DNA of 24,952 nucleotides from AWTP1-13 sp044868325 (lineage in GTDB: Bacteria; Pseudomonadota; Alphaproteobacteria; Rhizobiales; Hyphomicrobiaceae): the NCBI GenBank assembly GCA_044868325.1, contig JBIOWI010000030.1, positions 1 to 24,952 of the forward strand, written 5' to 3'. The notes beneath the pieces are model-generated. The model was given only the letters and a program-made list of their open reading frames with translations. It did not search any database and was not told the DNA's origin. Position 1 is the stretch's first letter; each line of letters opens with the position of its first letter. The translations under genes were made by a program, and so were the position numbers. Below are positions 8,276 through 15,371 of the stretch, piece by piece.

Positions 8276-9508
8276 ATGAGCGGAGAAGCGGACGAGCGGC
8301 TGCGGCGCCTCATCGGCGGCGATGCCCTGGCCGACCTGCGCAGGCGGCTGCGCCGGCACTTCGAGCGGGCGGACGCTGCGGCACCCTGCGGTACGATCCG
8401 CCTCGGCAACGTCTCGGCGCATGAGTACGAGGCGCTGGCCAGGCTCATGGGCCGCCGCCCGCGCCACGCGCAGTCGATCCAGGTCGACGTGACGGCGATC
8501 GACGCCGCTATGAGCAACGCCGGCATCGCCCCGTCGCTCAAGGCAGCCCTGGAGCGCCTGGACGGCCCGATCGCCCACCTGCCGACCGTCCGCGCCGAGA
8601 CGGCCGCACGCTGGGCCGTGGCGGCCGATGGAGCGCGGCACCCCGGCCTCGCCCAACTCCTGCAGTCGTCGGTGGGGCTCGGCCTGTTGAAGCGCCTCGC
8701 CAGGCAGGACGCGGAGGCTGCCGCCCGCCTGCGCCACCGCGCCGACCTCGTCCTCCAACGCCTGCCCGCTCCCGGCCAGCCACGCGCCCAGCTCGCCGCC
8801 GAGACGCTGGGCGATGCGCATGCCCTCGACAACCGCGCGCCTGCGGCCACCCTCGTCCTCGCCGTCCTCAGGCAGGCCGCCCCGCCGGGCGAGGACGACG
8901 CCGCCCCCGATGCTGCCGAGGAGGACAGGCGCACGCTGTGGGCGCGCGCCGGGGTGCTCGTCAACGAGCTGGCACGGCCGGCCCTCGTCCTCAATCTGCC
9001 GCTGGCAGGTGGAGGCCACCTCGCCGGCGAGGCCGGAGAGCCCGCCTACGCCAGCCTGCGCCAGCTGATGCGCAGCCCGCCGCCGCTCGCAGTGGCCGGC
9101 CGCACCACCTACGTCTGCGAGAACCCCAACCTGGTCGCCATTGCCGCTGACCGGCTCGGGCCGCGCTGTGCCCCTCTTGTCTGCACGGACGGCATGCCGG
9201 CGGCGGCCCAGCGCACGCTGCTGGCGCAGCTCGCCCAGGCCGGCGCGCGCCTGCTCTACCACGGCGATTTCGACTGGCCGGGCCTGCGCATCGCCAACCT
9301 CGTCATCGGGTCCTTCGGCGCGCAGCCCTGGCGCTTCGGCGCGGCGGACTACACCGCGGCGACAGGCATCGCCTCCGGCCAAGCTCTCACGGGCTCGACG
9401 GTGGCCGCCGCCTGGGATGCCGCACTGGCCCCCACCATGCAGCGGCACGGTCTGGCCATCGCCGAGGAGGCCGTGGCCGCCGCATTGCTCCCGGACCTGG
9501 AAGGATGA
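8276..9508 (+). CDS. jetD: Wadjet nuclease subunit JetD (DUF2399, Toprim fold, TIGR02679-like)
   Basis: This 410-residue protein is the presumed DNA-cleaving subunit that cuts circular plasmids once the JetABC motor has sensed them. The N-terminal part (GTIRLGNVSAHEYEALARLM) and the middle (GVLVNELARPALVLNLP) match TIGR02679 proteins. The C-terminal part is the DUF2399 Toprim-like domain, with YVCENPNLV (conserved E282) and HGDFDWPGL (D331 and D333), the acidic residues expected to bind metal. The start at 8276 follows the jetC stop by 7 bases; a TTG at 8252 would overlap jetC. All catalytic motifs are present, so the operon looks functional. It is the last gene; no clear terminator follows. 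Confidence 0.88.
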   Translation: MSGEADERLRRLIGGDALADLRRRLRRHFERADAAAPCGTIRLGNVSAHEYEALARLMGRRPRHAQSIQVDVTAIDAAMSNAGIAPSLKAALERLDGPIAHLPTVRAETAARWAVAADGARHPGLAQLLQSSVGLGLLKRLARQDAEAAARLRHRADLVLQRLPAPGQPRAQLAAETLGDAHALDNRAPAATLVLAVLRQAAPPGEDDAAPDAAEEDRRTLWARAGVLVNELARPALVLNLPLAGGGHLAGEAGEPAYASLRQLMRSPPPLAVAGRTTYVCENPNLVAIAADRLGPRCAPLVCTDGMPAAAQRTLLAQLAQAGARLLYHGDFDWPGLRIANLVIGSFGAQPWRFGAADYTAATGIASGQALTGSTVAAAWDAALAPTMQRHGLAIAEEAVAAALLPDLEG

Positions 9509-9860
9509 CTGCATCAAGGATCTTGGCGCCGTCAACACTCTTGGCCCCGATGGATGCATCGAACCGACCACGTCCTGCCAACTGATCGGAAATTAGATCG
9601 TAATAACAACGACATAGGTGTTCGCAGTTTCATCCTGTCCCGTGCGCCAAATACCACGGTTTGCCGCCGTGTATACGCGGGAGCCTTCGGGAGTGCGCCG
9701 GCGTAGCGTTGGCGGCAACTCATTACGGAAAAATGTTTCGACCGCGTCAGGCGATGACGGCTTTGCGGCCCATCTTAGCCGTCACAGCGAGTCTGTCGCC
9801 CGATCTTAGAAGCCGCCGTCAGGTTGACCTACGTTCCTGCTTAATCTCGCGACTCGCCGG
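9509..9860. other. Stretch without a recognisable gene after the jet operon
   Basis: I see no supported gene here. Base composition drops relative to the jet genes (for example AT-rich runs near 9590-9620 and 9720-9735). Short frames on both strands encode peptides with no family resemblance. No strong hairpin plus T-run was found to terminate the jet operon. The stretch leads into the AraC fragment and may be decayed coding sequence. Confidence 0.4.
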
Positions 9861-10085
9861 ATGGAATTCGCCGCTGAAGTCTGGTCTTGGTTGGGTCCAA
9901 AGCGACGGGAACGGCCCGCTTTGGTGGCGAACTCCGACGACATGGCCCGTGCATTAAGGGCAGCTATCCGCCATCCCTCCGTCGCAGCGGCCGTCGACTT
10001 CGAATCGGAAGCCGCCTTCAGTCGCGCGTTCAAGAAATACGTGGGTGTTTCTCCCGACGAGTGGCAACGCCAACAGCTATCGTGA
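9861..10085 (+). pseudogene. AraC-family regulator remnant with internal deletion
   Basis: The 74-residue frame ends with FESEAAFSRAFKKYVGVSPDEWQRQ (residues 47-71). This is the second helix-turn-helix and C-terminus of AraC/XylS regulators, usually GYESEAAFSRAFK-x-x-x-GVSP. Residues 28-36 (MARALRAAI) resemble the beginning of the AraC DNA-binding domain, where a pattern like I-x-x-AL-x-x-IH-x-x-P is usual. The first helix-turn-helix and the connecting helix, about 60 residues, are missing between them. The cupin-like sensor domain is not recognisable upstream. I read this as a decayed regulator rather than a functional small protein. Confidence 0.65.
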
Positions 10086-10170
10086 GCCACTTCAGGCGGG
10101 GCGTTACTGGCCGAACCGGCGAAGCTTGTCAGCGTCGCGGTCCGCAATGATTGTCCTCTGTCGGGCTGTC

Positions 10171-10488
10171 TCAGAAATCGACCCGGAGCGGCCCTTGGGA
10201 GGTGTCAAGCCGGGCGAAGCGATAGAAGCGATAGGCCTGATCCTTGTGCTCGACGAAGCCCGTGCCGGGGAAGGGCAGATGGGCGCCGACCAGCCGCTTG
10301 TCGGTGGCGAGCTGGTCGAGCCGCAACCGGGTTGATATGCCGCGGTCCGGCTCGTGGTCGACGCCTACCTTCCACGACGGATACTGGAACGAGACGATCG
10401 CGTTGGTCGGGGCGTCCCCGCTGGCTAAGAGCCCGTCCCCGCCGGCCACCTCAACACCTACCTGGGGCGATGCGCAGACACGATTCCG
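10171..10488 (-). pseudogene. C-terminal third of an MBL-fold metallo-hydrolase
   Basis: On the minus strand the frame is open from a stop at 10489-10491 to TGA at 10171-10173. It encodes GVEVAGGDGLLASGDAP, then VSFQYPSWKVG, then TRLRLLDQLATDKRLVGAHLPFPGTGF (read without the minor differences of the actual peptide) and a Tyr/Phe-rich end. This is the usual C-terminus of metallo-beta-lactamase-fold hydrolases: the GD of LLASGD supplies a metal-bridging Asp and the H of GAHLPFPG a metal-binding His. The HxHxDH motif and the HTPGH segment that should come first are absent; only a degenerate SPQ remains where TPGH is expected. An apparent GTG start at 10449 is within the fold. It is a truncated remnant. 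Confidence 0.72.
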
Positions 10489-10499
10489 TTAGCCGTGCC

Positions 10500-10527
10500 T
10501 TGACATCTAATTTTCTAGTGGTATGGA
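10500..10527 (+). promoter_or_regulatory. Candidate sigma-70-type promoter of arsR
   Basis: A perfect TTGACA (10500-10505) is followed after 16 bases by TATGGA (10522-10527), a partial match to TATAAT. Transcription would begin near 10534, which is the annotated ATG. Either the mRNA is leaderless or the true start is the next in-frame ATG at 10564, which has CGGGAAC just upstream. Confidence 0.5.
10504..10524 (-). promoter_or_regulatory. Candidate ArsR operator box 1, between -35 and -10 of arsR
   Basis: On the minus strand this reads ATACC-AC-TAGAAA-AT-TAGA-TG. The same pattern, without the AC, recurs at 10893-10911 on the plus strand before the permease. It fills the spacer of the putative arsR promoter, the classic place for a repressor to block polymerase. 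An ArsR dimer is the obvious candidate, but this is inference from position and repetition. Confidence 0.5.
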
Positions 10528-10533
10528 TATGTC

Positions 10534-10872
10534 ATGACCGGACGGAAGCAACAACGGGAACAAATGGCCGCAGACGCCTTGGGGGCGCTCGGCAATCGCA
10601 CCCGCCTGCAGATCTTCAAGCTGCTGGTGCGCGCCGGGCGTGACGGCGCAAATATCGGCACCATTCAGCGCATGCTCGACGTCCCCGCCACCACCCTTGG
10701 CCACCATCTCGGCACCCTCGCCAGGGCCGGCCTGGTCGACCAGGAGCGTCGCAGCCGGGAGGTCATCTGCACGGCCAACTATAAGGCCGTCAACGATGTC
10801 CTGGAGTACGTCCGAGAGGAGTGCTGCGCCGGTCTCGACGCCGCACAGACCAGCGGCGAGGAGGCTGCATGA
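10534..10872 (+). CDS. arsR: ArsR-family transcriptional repressor
   Basis: This 112-residue winged-helix protein has the ArsR pattern ALGNRTRLQIFKLL (residues 17-30), then MLDVPATTLGHHLGTLARAGLVDQERRSREV, the recognition helix and wing. The family represses metal-efflux genes and releases DNA on binding thiophilic ions. Here a Cys-Cys pair sits at 97-98 (REECCAG) near the C-terminus, plus C79. Cys pairs at that place bind As(III) or trivalent methylarsenite in some ArsR proteins, whereas the classic CxC of the recognition helix is absent. It precedes an ArsP-like permease by 48 bases. A second possible start is the ATG at 10564, which would remove 10 residues and leave the fold intact. Confidence 0.85.
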   Translation: MTGRKQQREQMAADALGALGNRTRLQIFKLLVRAGRDGANIGTIQRMLDVPATTLGHHLGTLARAGLVDQERRSREVICTANYKAVNDVLEYVREECCAGLDAAQTSGEEAA

Positions 10873-10884
10873 GCCTCTTTTTTT
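10861..10884 (+). terminator. Intrinsic terminator overlapping the arsR stop codon
   Basis: GAGGCT (10861-10866) pairs perfectly with AGCCTC (10872-10877) around a five-base loop and is followed at once by seven T residues (10878-10884). The arsR stop codon TGA (10870-10872) lies in the hairpin. Translating ribosomes would cover the stem, so the structure may act only when arsR is poorly translated, or may lower readthrough into the permease. Confidence 0.7.
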
Positions 10885-10892
10885 GCCCTGAT

Positions 10893-10911
10893 ATACCTAG
10901 AAACCTAGAGG
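10893..10911 (+). promoter_or_regulatory. Candidate ArsR operator box 2, upstream of the permease
   Basis: Reads ATACC-TAGAAA-CC-TAGA-GG and matches box 1 at 10504-10524 (opposite strand) in 17 of 19 aligned positions, ignoring the two-base insert. It overlaps the GAGG that serves as ribosome site for the permease ATG at 10921. The inner part CTAG-N4-CTAG is a dyad. Confidence 0.5.
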
Positions 10912-10920
10912 AATAGACTT

Positions 10921-11961
10921 ATGTCGATCCAGGCGTTGTTGGCGGAAGCCCGTGAGCGGGGGGGCGTGCGGCCTGATCCGGCCGCACTTGCGATTGTCCT
11001 GATATTTGCCGTACTCGCCGTCGCTGCTCCGTCGCAAGCGGCGACGTCGGCCTCCTTCACGGCGAAAGCCATCTGGAGCGTGCTGCCTTTCTTCGTCTTG
11101 TCGATTGGCCTGACCGCCTACGCCAACGCGAGCGGCGCTGAAAACCTGATCGCACGCGCCTTCTCCGGGCGCCCGGAGGCCATGGTGGTGTTTGCAAGCC
11201 TCATGGGCGCGCTGTCGCCGTTCTGCTCCTGCGGCGTGATCCCCGTCATTGCGGCACTGCTCGCGACCGGCGTGCCCCTGGCGCCGGTGATGGCCTTTTG
11301 GCTGGCTTCACCGCTCATGGACCCCTCCATGTTCTTCGTCACCGCTGGCATCCTCGGCGCTCCCTTCGCCGTGGCCAAGACGCTTGCCGCCATCGGCGTT
11401 GGGTTGCTGGGCGGCTTTGGCGTACTGGCAATGCAGCGCGCGGGAGTCCTCGTTGGCCAACCACTCCGCGACGGCGTCGGTAACGGTGGCTGTGCCGGCT
11501 CGAAGATCCGCAATCCCAAGGCGGTCGTCTGGCGCTACTGGCATGAGCCTGCGCGCCGCGATGCCTTCTGGACCAATGCGCGGCAGAACGCGCTGTTCCT
11601 CGGCAAATGGCTGACGCTGGCCTTCGTTCTGGAAAGCCTCATGGTCGCCTACGTCCCGAGCAACCTGGTCGCCGGCATCGCCGGCGATGGCGGCTTTCGC
11701 TCCATCCTGATGGCCACTCTGGTCGGGATACCGAGCTACCTCAACGGCAACGCCGCCCTGCCCCTGGTTGCCGCCCTGATGGACAAGGGAATGGCCCCGG
11801 GCGCGGCGATGGCGTTCCTGGTCGGCGGCGGCGTGACCTCCATCCCCGCGGCCATGGCCGTGTGGGCCATTGCGCGGCGCGGCGTCTTTGCCGCCTACCT
11901 GCTGCTTGCCATGCTGGGCGCCCTGCTCTCGGGGATGATGTTCCAGACGATTGCCGGTTGA
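10921..11961 (+). CDS. ArsP/UPF0718-type permease (putative metal or organoarsenical efflux)
   Basis: This 346-residue integral membrane protein has about eight hydrophobic segments. The diagnostic motif is SPFCSCGVIPVIAALL (residues 99-114) followed by MAFWLASPLMDPSMFF, typical of the UPF0718/DUF318 permease family. That family includes ArsP, which exports trivalent methylarsenicals, and relatives tied to copper or zinc. C102 and C104 form the conserved CxC; C191 lies in the central cytoplasmic loop. The second half repeats the motif style (GIPSYLNGNAALPLVAALMDKG). Its position behind arsR, with a repeated operator-like box before it, argues that it is inducible by the ArsR ligand. GAGG about nine bases before the ATG supports the start. 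Substrate is inferred, not shown. Confidence 0.8.
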   Translation: MSIQALLAEARERGGVRPDPAALAIVLIFAVLAVAAPSQAATSASFTAKAIWSVLPFFVLSIGLTAYANASGAENLIARAFSGRPEAMVVFASLMGALSPFCSCGVIPVIAALLATGVPLAPVMAFWLASPLMDPSMFFVTAGILGAPFAVAKTLAAIGVGLLGGFGVLAMQRAGVLVGQPLRDGVGNGGCAGSKIRNPKAVVWRYWHEPARRDAFWTNARQNALFLGKWLTLAFVLESLMVAYVPSNLVAGIAGDGGFRSILMATLVGIPSYLNGNAALPLVAALMDKGMAPGAAMAFLVGGGVTSIPAAMAVWAIARRGVFAAYLLLAMLGALLSGMMFQTIAG

Positions 11962-12027
11962 GCGTCGTCAAGGGCGGCGGCAGGCAGTATCGCCAATCTT
12001 CGCCATGTCCTTGCTCGAGGGATGCAC

Positions 12028-13293
12028 ATGACCATGCTCTTGGCCTCGGTCGCCCGACAACTGAACAGCTCGTGCTTTTGCATCACGCTCGACCGCGAGG
12101 GTCTCCATGCGGCCATGGAGCGCGAAGCTGGAGATCCAACGTTTTCTGCGCGCTACATCCGCCCGCGCGAGCATTTGTTCTCCAATGTCCCGGTCTTTCA
12201 TTCCAGGCGGGACTTGGAGACGATGACCGGCGTTGTGCGGATGATCGAGGCCGCGGCGCGCTTGCCTGCCTACCAGGATGCCGTGTTGACTTGGGCTCCG
12301 GAGATCGCCCGCTTCGACCCGGGACCGTGCGGCGTCTTCATGGGCTACGATTTCCATCTCGGACCCGACGGTCCGAAGCTCATCGAAGTCAATACCAACG
12401 CCGGCGGCGCTTTCCTGAACGCCCTGCTCGCCAAGGCCCAGCGCACCTGCTGTCGTGAGGTCGAGCTTGCGTTGCGGCTACCGCTCGTCGCCGACTTCGA
12501 TGCCCAGCTCATGCGAATGTTCCAGTCCGAATGGGCGGCGCAGAGCGGGCAAGACAGGCTAGGGCGCATCGCCATTGTCGATGATGACCCGGAGAAGCAA
12601 TACTTGTTCCCCGAGTTCTTGCTGGCCCGCGAGGCTTTTCGCCGTCTCGGCATCGACGCCGTGATCGTTGACGCCGCCTCGCTTCGCTATGCCGAGGGGC
12701 GACTGTGGGCCGGCGAGGCGGCAATCGACCTCGTCTATAACCGGCTGGTGGATTTTTCGCTTCAGAGCCCGGCGCACGCCGCGCTGCGGGCGGCTTACGT
12801 CGACGGCGCTGTTGTGGTGACGCCGAACCCTCGCAATCATGCGCTCCTGGCCGACAAGCGCAACCTTACTCTGCTTTCCGACCGCGCCTGCCTCGAGAGC
12901 TTTGGATTGCGGCAACAGCACGCTGAGCACGCAGACCACATCCCGCGCACCGTCCAGGTCTCGCCGCAGAACGCCGCCAGCCTTTGGGAGGCCCGCAAGC
13001 GATACTTCTTCAAACCGGCAACGGGCCACGGCGCCAAGGCCGTCTATCGCGGCGACAAGCTCACTCGCAGCGTGTGGCGACAGATCGCCGACGGCGGTTA
13101 CGTCGCCCAGGAACTCGCTCCGCCGGGTGAGCGCATGATCCAGCTCGATGACACGCGCCAGCTGCGCAAGAGCGATATCCGCCTGTTCACCTATGACGGC
13201 AGCGTGCTCTTGGCCGCAGCGCGGCTGTACCAGGGGCAGACGACTAACTTTCGCACGCCGGGTGGAGGATTCGCGCCGGTCTTCTTCTTCTGA
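12028..13293 (+). CDS. Circularly permuted ATP-grasp-like protein
   Basis: This 421-residue protein contains DFHLGPDGPKLIEVNTNAGG (residues 108-127), whose E and N side chains resemble the metal-binding end of ATP-grasp folds. Later comes YFFKPATGHGAKAVY (about 326-340), resembling the lysine-bearing strand and Gly-rich loop, and YVAQELAPPGE (358-368), resembling the adenine-linker strand. The order, metal site before lysine strand, is that of circularly permuted ATP-grasp proteins. Such enzymes form amide or peptide bonds using ATP, but no substrate can be assigned. The ATG at 12028 is preferred over 12022 because GAGGG at 12017-12021 would touch the latter. It follows the permease by 66 bases on the same strand, so it is probably part of that module. 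Confidence 0.65.
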   Translation: MTMLLASVARQLNSSCFCITLDREGLHAAMEREAGDPTFSARYIRPREHLFSNVPVFHSRRDLETMTGVVRMIEAAARLPAYQDAVLTWAPEIARFDPGPCGVFMGYDFHLGPDGPKLIEVNTNAGGAFLNALLAKAQRTCCREVELALRLPLVADFDAQLMRMFQSEWAAQSGQDRLGRIAIVDDDPEKQYLFPEFLLAREAFRRLGIDAVIVDAASLRYAEGRLWAGEAAIDLVYNRLVDFSLQSPAHAALRAAYVDGAVVVTPNPRNHALLADKRNLTLLSDRACLESFGLRQQHAEHADHIPRTVQVSPQNAASLWEARKRYFFKPATGHGAKAVYRGDKLTRSVWRQIADGGYVAQELAPPGERMIQLDDTRQLRKSDIRLFTYDGSVLLAAARLYQGQTTNFRTPGGGFAPVFFF

Positions 13294-13415
13294 CCCGACC
13301 GTGGCGGTTTAGGCGGGCCTTGCCCTCATCGCCTTCCAGCTCCCATGGCCGATGGGCTAACGCGTGGCTGGAGCGAGCACTATTCGAGTGGCCACGGACG
13401 GGAATGCGACGCCCT

Positions 13416-14018
13416 CTACGTTGAAAGCGGCTTCGAGAGCAGCACGAAGTGCGTGCCGGGGTGCTGCCAGCCCTCCTTCACCATCGGGCGGCGCGCCACC
13501 TCGCGGTAGCCGCAGCGCTCGTAGAGGCGGCGTGCGCCGGTGTTGGTGTCCGCGACGATGAGGCTCATGCCGTGCCGGCCGGCTGCCCGTGCGAGCCGCT
13601 CGGCCACGCCCAGCAGCGCCGCGCCGTAGCCCTTGCCGCGGTGGTCGGGATAGGCGGCGAGCACGTTGACGTACCAGGTGCCCGGCGCCAGGTCCTCAAG
13701 CTCCTGCAGAGGGATGACGATGGGCGGAGCATCGACCAGCCTCGGCTCGGGCGTGTCGGCAAGCGGATAGCCGATCGCGCCAGCTGCGACGCGGCCGTCC
13801 GCTTCGGCGAGGATCGTGTTGCGATGGGAAATGCGGCCAGCTTCGCTCTCGGCCCGCTGCCGGCCGATCGCCCACGGATCGACGCCGGCGGGCGCGATCG
13901 TGGTCCACAGATAGAGGGCCAGCCCCTCGCTGGCGAAGTGCACGAGGTCCGCCATGGCCGCGGCGTCGGCGGGTGTGGCGTACCGGAACGGGCTCGCCAG
14001 ATCGGTCACGTCGCGCAT
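13416..14018 (-). CDS. GNAT-family N-acetyltransferase
   Basis: This 200-residue protein has the GNAT core: WYVNVLAAYPDHRGKGYGAALL (about 117-138), where RGKGYG is the acetyl-CoA pyrophosphate-binding loop, then LIVADTNTGARRLYERCGYREV (about 152-173), the C-terminal strand-helix motif. The family moves an acetyl group from acetyl-CoA to an amine; the acceptor cannot be told. The N-terminal FRYATPADAAAMADLVHFASEG is the usual beginning of the fold. A GGGG run touches the ATG at 14018, so the GTG three codons further in may be the true start. It is convergent with the ATP-grasp gene and lies downstream of znuA on the same strand, with a gap of 130 bases. Confidence 0.85.
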   Translation of the reverse strand: MRDVTDLASPFRYATPADAAAMADLVHFASEGLALYLWTTIAPAGVDPWAIGRQRAESEAGRISHRNTILAEADGRVAAGAIGYPLADTPEPRLVDAPPIVIPLQELEDLAPGTWYVNVLAAYPDHRGKGYGAALLGVAERLARAAGRHGMSLIVADTNTGARRLYERCGYREVARRPMVKEGWQHPGTHFVLLSKPLST

Positions 14019-14148
14019 CCCCTGCTCTGTCGGTCCTCGTATTCTAACAGCCTAGCAGCGTCTGCCGAGCTGACGGTAGCGCGGTGGCAACCGCCCGCTC
14101 AACCAATGCGTGCCACCCCACTGTCCGCCCTCACGATGTGACACCGGA

Positions 14149-15111
14149 CTATCCCGCCGGTGCGAGGCAGGCCTTCAGGTCCTTGGCGAGATTGCGCAGC
14201 AGGGCGAAGTAATGGTCGGGGCCGGGCTCGATCCGGCTCCCCTCGGGATCGATGGTGCCGACGCGGGCGGGCGTGCCCTCCACCACGGCATAGACGAGGC
14301 GGGTGTCGAACTGAGGCTCGGCGAAGACGCAACCCGCGCCGCCCTGGCCGATGCGGGCGCGCAGCACCGTAAGGCGCCTGGCGCTGGGCGGCACCTCCGG
14401 GCTCACGGCGATCGATCCCGCCGGCGTCAGGCCGTAGCGCAGCTCGAGGTACTGCAAGGCGTCGTGGAACACGATGTACGGCTTGCCGGCCACCGGGGCC
14501 AACTCGCGCGCCAGCTCGGCGCTCAAGGCGTCGAGATCCACCTTGAGCCGCGCAGCGTTGGCGCGAAACGTGGCGGCCTGGGCGGGTGCCTTCGCGGCCA
14601 GGATGTCGGCGATGCGATCGGCCATCAGCTTGGCATTCACCGGCTCGAGCCAGGCGTGGCCGTCGATCGCGCCGTGGTCGTGGCCGTGCCTGTGCCCGTG
14701 ACCCTTGGCGTGACCGCCCTCCTGCCCGTTGTCCTCGAAGCTCGCACCGGCGCGGCGCTCGAGCAGCAGCAGGCTCGGCGTGTCCTGCAGGGTGACGACC
14801 TGCACTCGCCTGGGCAGCGACTTCACCACGCGCGCCGTGAACGGCTCCATGGCCGCCGACATGCGGAAGAAGACGTCGGCGGCGTTGAGCTTGGCTGCGT
14901 CGGACGGCTTGAGCGCATAGGTGTGGGCGGACAGGCTTCCTTGCACCAGGAGCTGCGGGCTGCCGGTCTCTCCCATGACGCGGGCGACCAGTGCGTGCAG
15001 CGGCTTGATGGTCACCACGACGTTGAGGCTCGCCACAGCCGGTGCCGCAAAGCCCGCCGCCATGACGCCGGCGAGAAGCCACCGTCCGACCCTCGCACTG
15101 CGACCGCGCAT
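14149..15111 (-). CDS. znuA: Zinc ABC transporter substrate-binding protein ZnuA
   Basis: This 320-residue periplasmic protein captures zinc for an ABC importer. A signal peptide (RSARVGRWLLAGVMAAGFAAPAVAS) is followed by the cluster A-I zinc-site pattern: H39 in IKPLHALVARVMGE, H63 in SLSAHTYALKPSDA, H152 in DGHAWLEP, H216 in IVFHDALQY and D288 in GTIDPEG. A His-rich loop (HAKGHGHRHGHDHG, about 134-147) is typical of ZnuA rather than manganese homologues. The ATG at 15111 is chosen over an upstream GTG at 15144 because GGGAGGGG precedes it and the signal peptide then starts correctly. No znuB or znuC is seen in the window. A Zur-like palindrome lies 63 bases upstream. Confidence 0.9.
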   Translation of the reverse strand: MRGRSARVGRWLLAGVMAAGFAAPAVASLNVVVTIKPLHALVARVMGETGSPQLLVQGSLSAHTYALKPSDAAKLNAADVFFRMSAAMEPFTARVVKSLPRRVQVVTLQDTPSLLLLERRAGASFEDNGQEGGHAKGHGHRHGHDHGAIDGHAWLEPVNAKLMADRIADILAAKAPAQAATFRANAARLKVDLDALSAELARELAPVAGKPYIVFHDALQYLELRYGLTPAGSIAVSPEVPPSARRLTVLRARIGQGGAGCVFAEPQFDTRLVYAVVEGTPARVGTIDPEGSRIEPGPDHYFALLRNLAKDLKACLAPAG

Positions 15112-15173
15112 CCACCCCTCCCGCACAGCCGTGCCACCGCGCACGGCCGAAACCCTGCCAAGCCGAAACAGGT

Positions 15174-15192
15174 GATGTTATAGTGTAGCATC
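15174..15192. promoter_or_regulatory. Candidate Zur box in the znuA/DUF1007 divergent region
   Basis: The 19-base imperfect palindrome reads GATGTTATAGTGTAGCATC; its two halves match at seven of nine paired positions. It resembles the alphaproteobacterial Zur consensus built on TGTTATA-n-TATAACA. It lies 63 bases before the znuA ATG and 180 bases before the divergent DUF1007 ATG, so one zinc-loaded repressor could control both. Confidence 0.6.
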
Positions 15193-15371
15193 CGCTCGGG
15201 AGAAGGGTTTTTTGCGTGTTTGCATGGCACTGCTGTATCTTGTAGGTCGCGTAGCGCTCGGCTGGGCCCGGGGCCGCTCCGACTCACCGTGGGGCGCCAA
15301 GGTGGCGTCTTTCCTATGGAATCTGCTGCTGGACGGGCGGTGGCGAACGCGCAAACGAGGAAAAACCGCAC

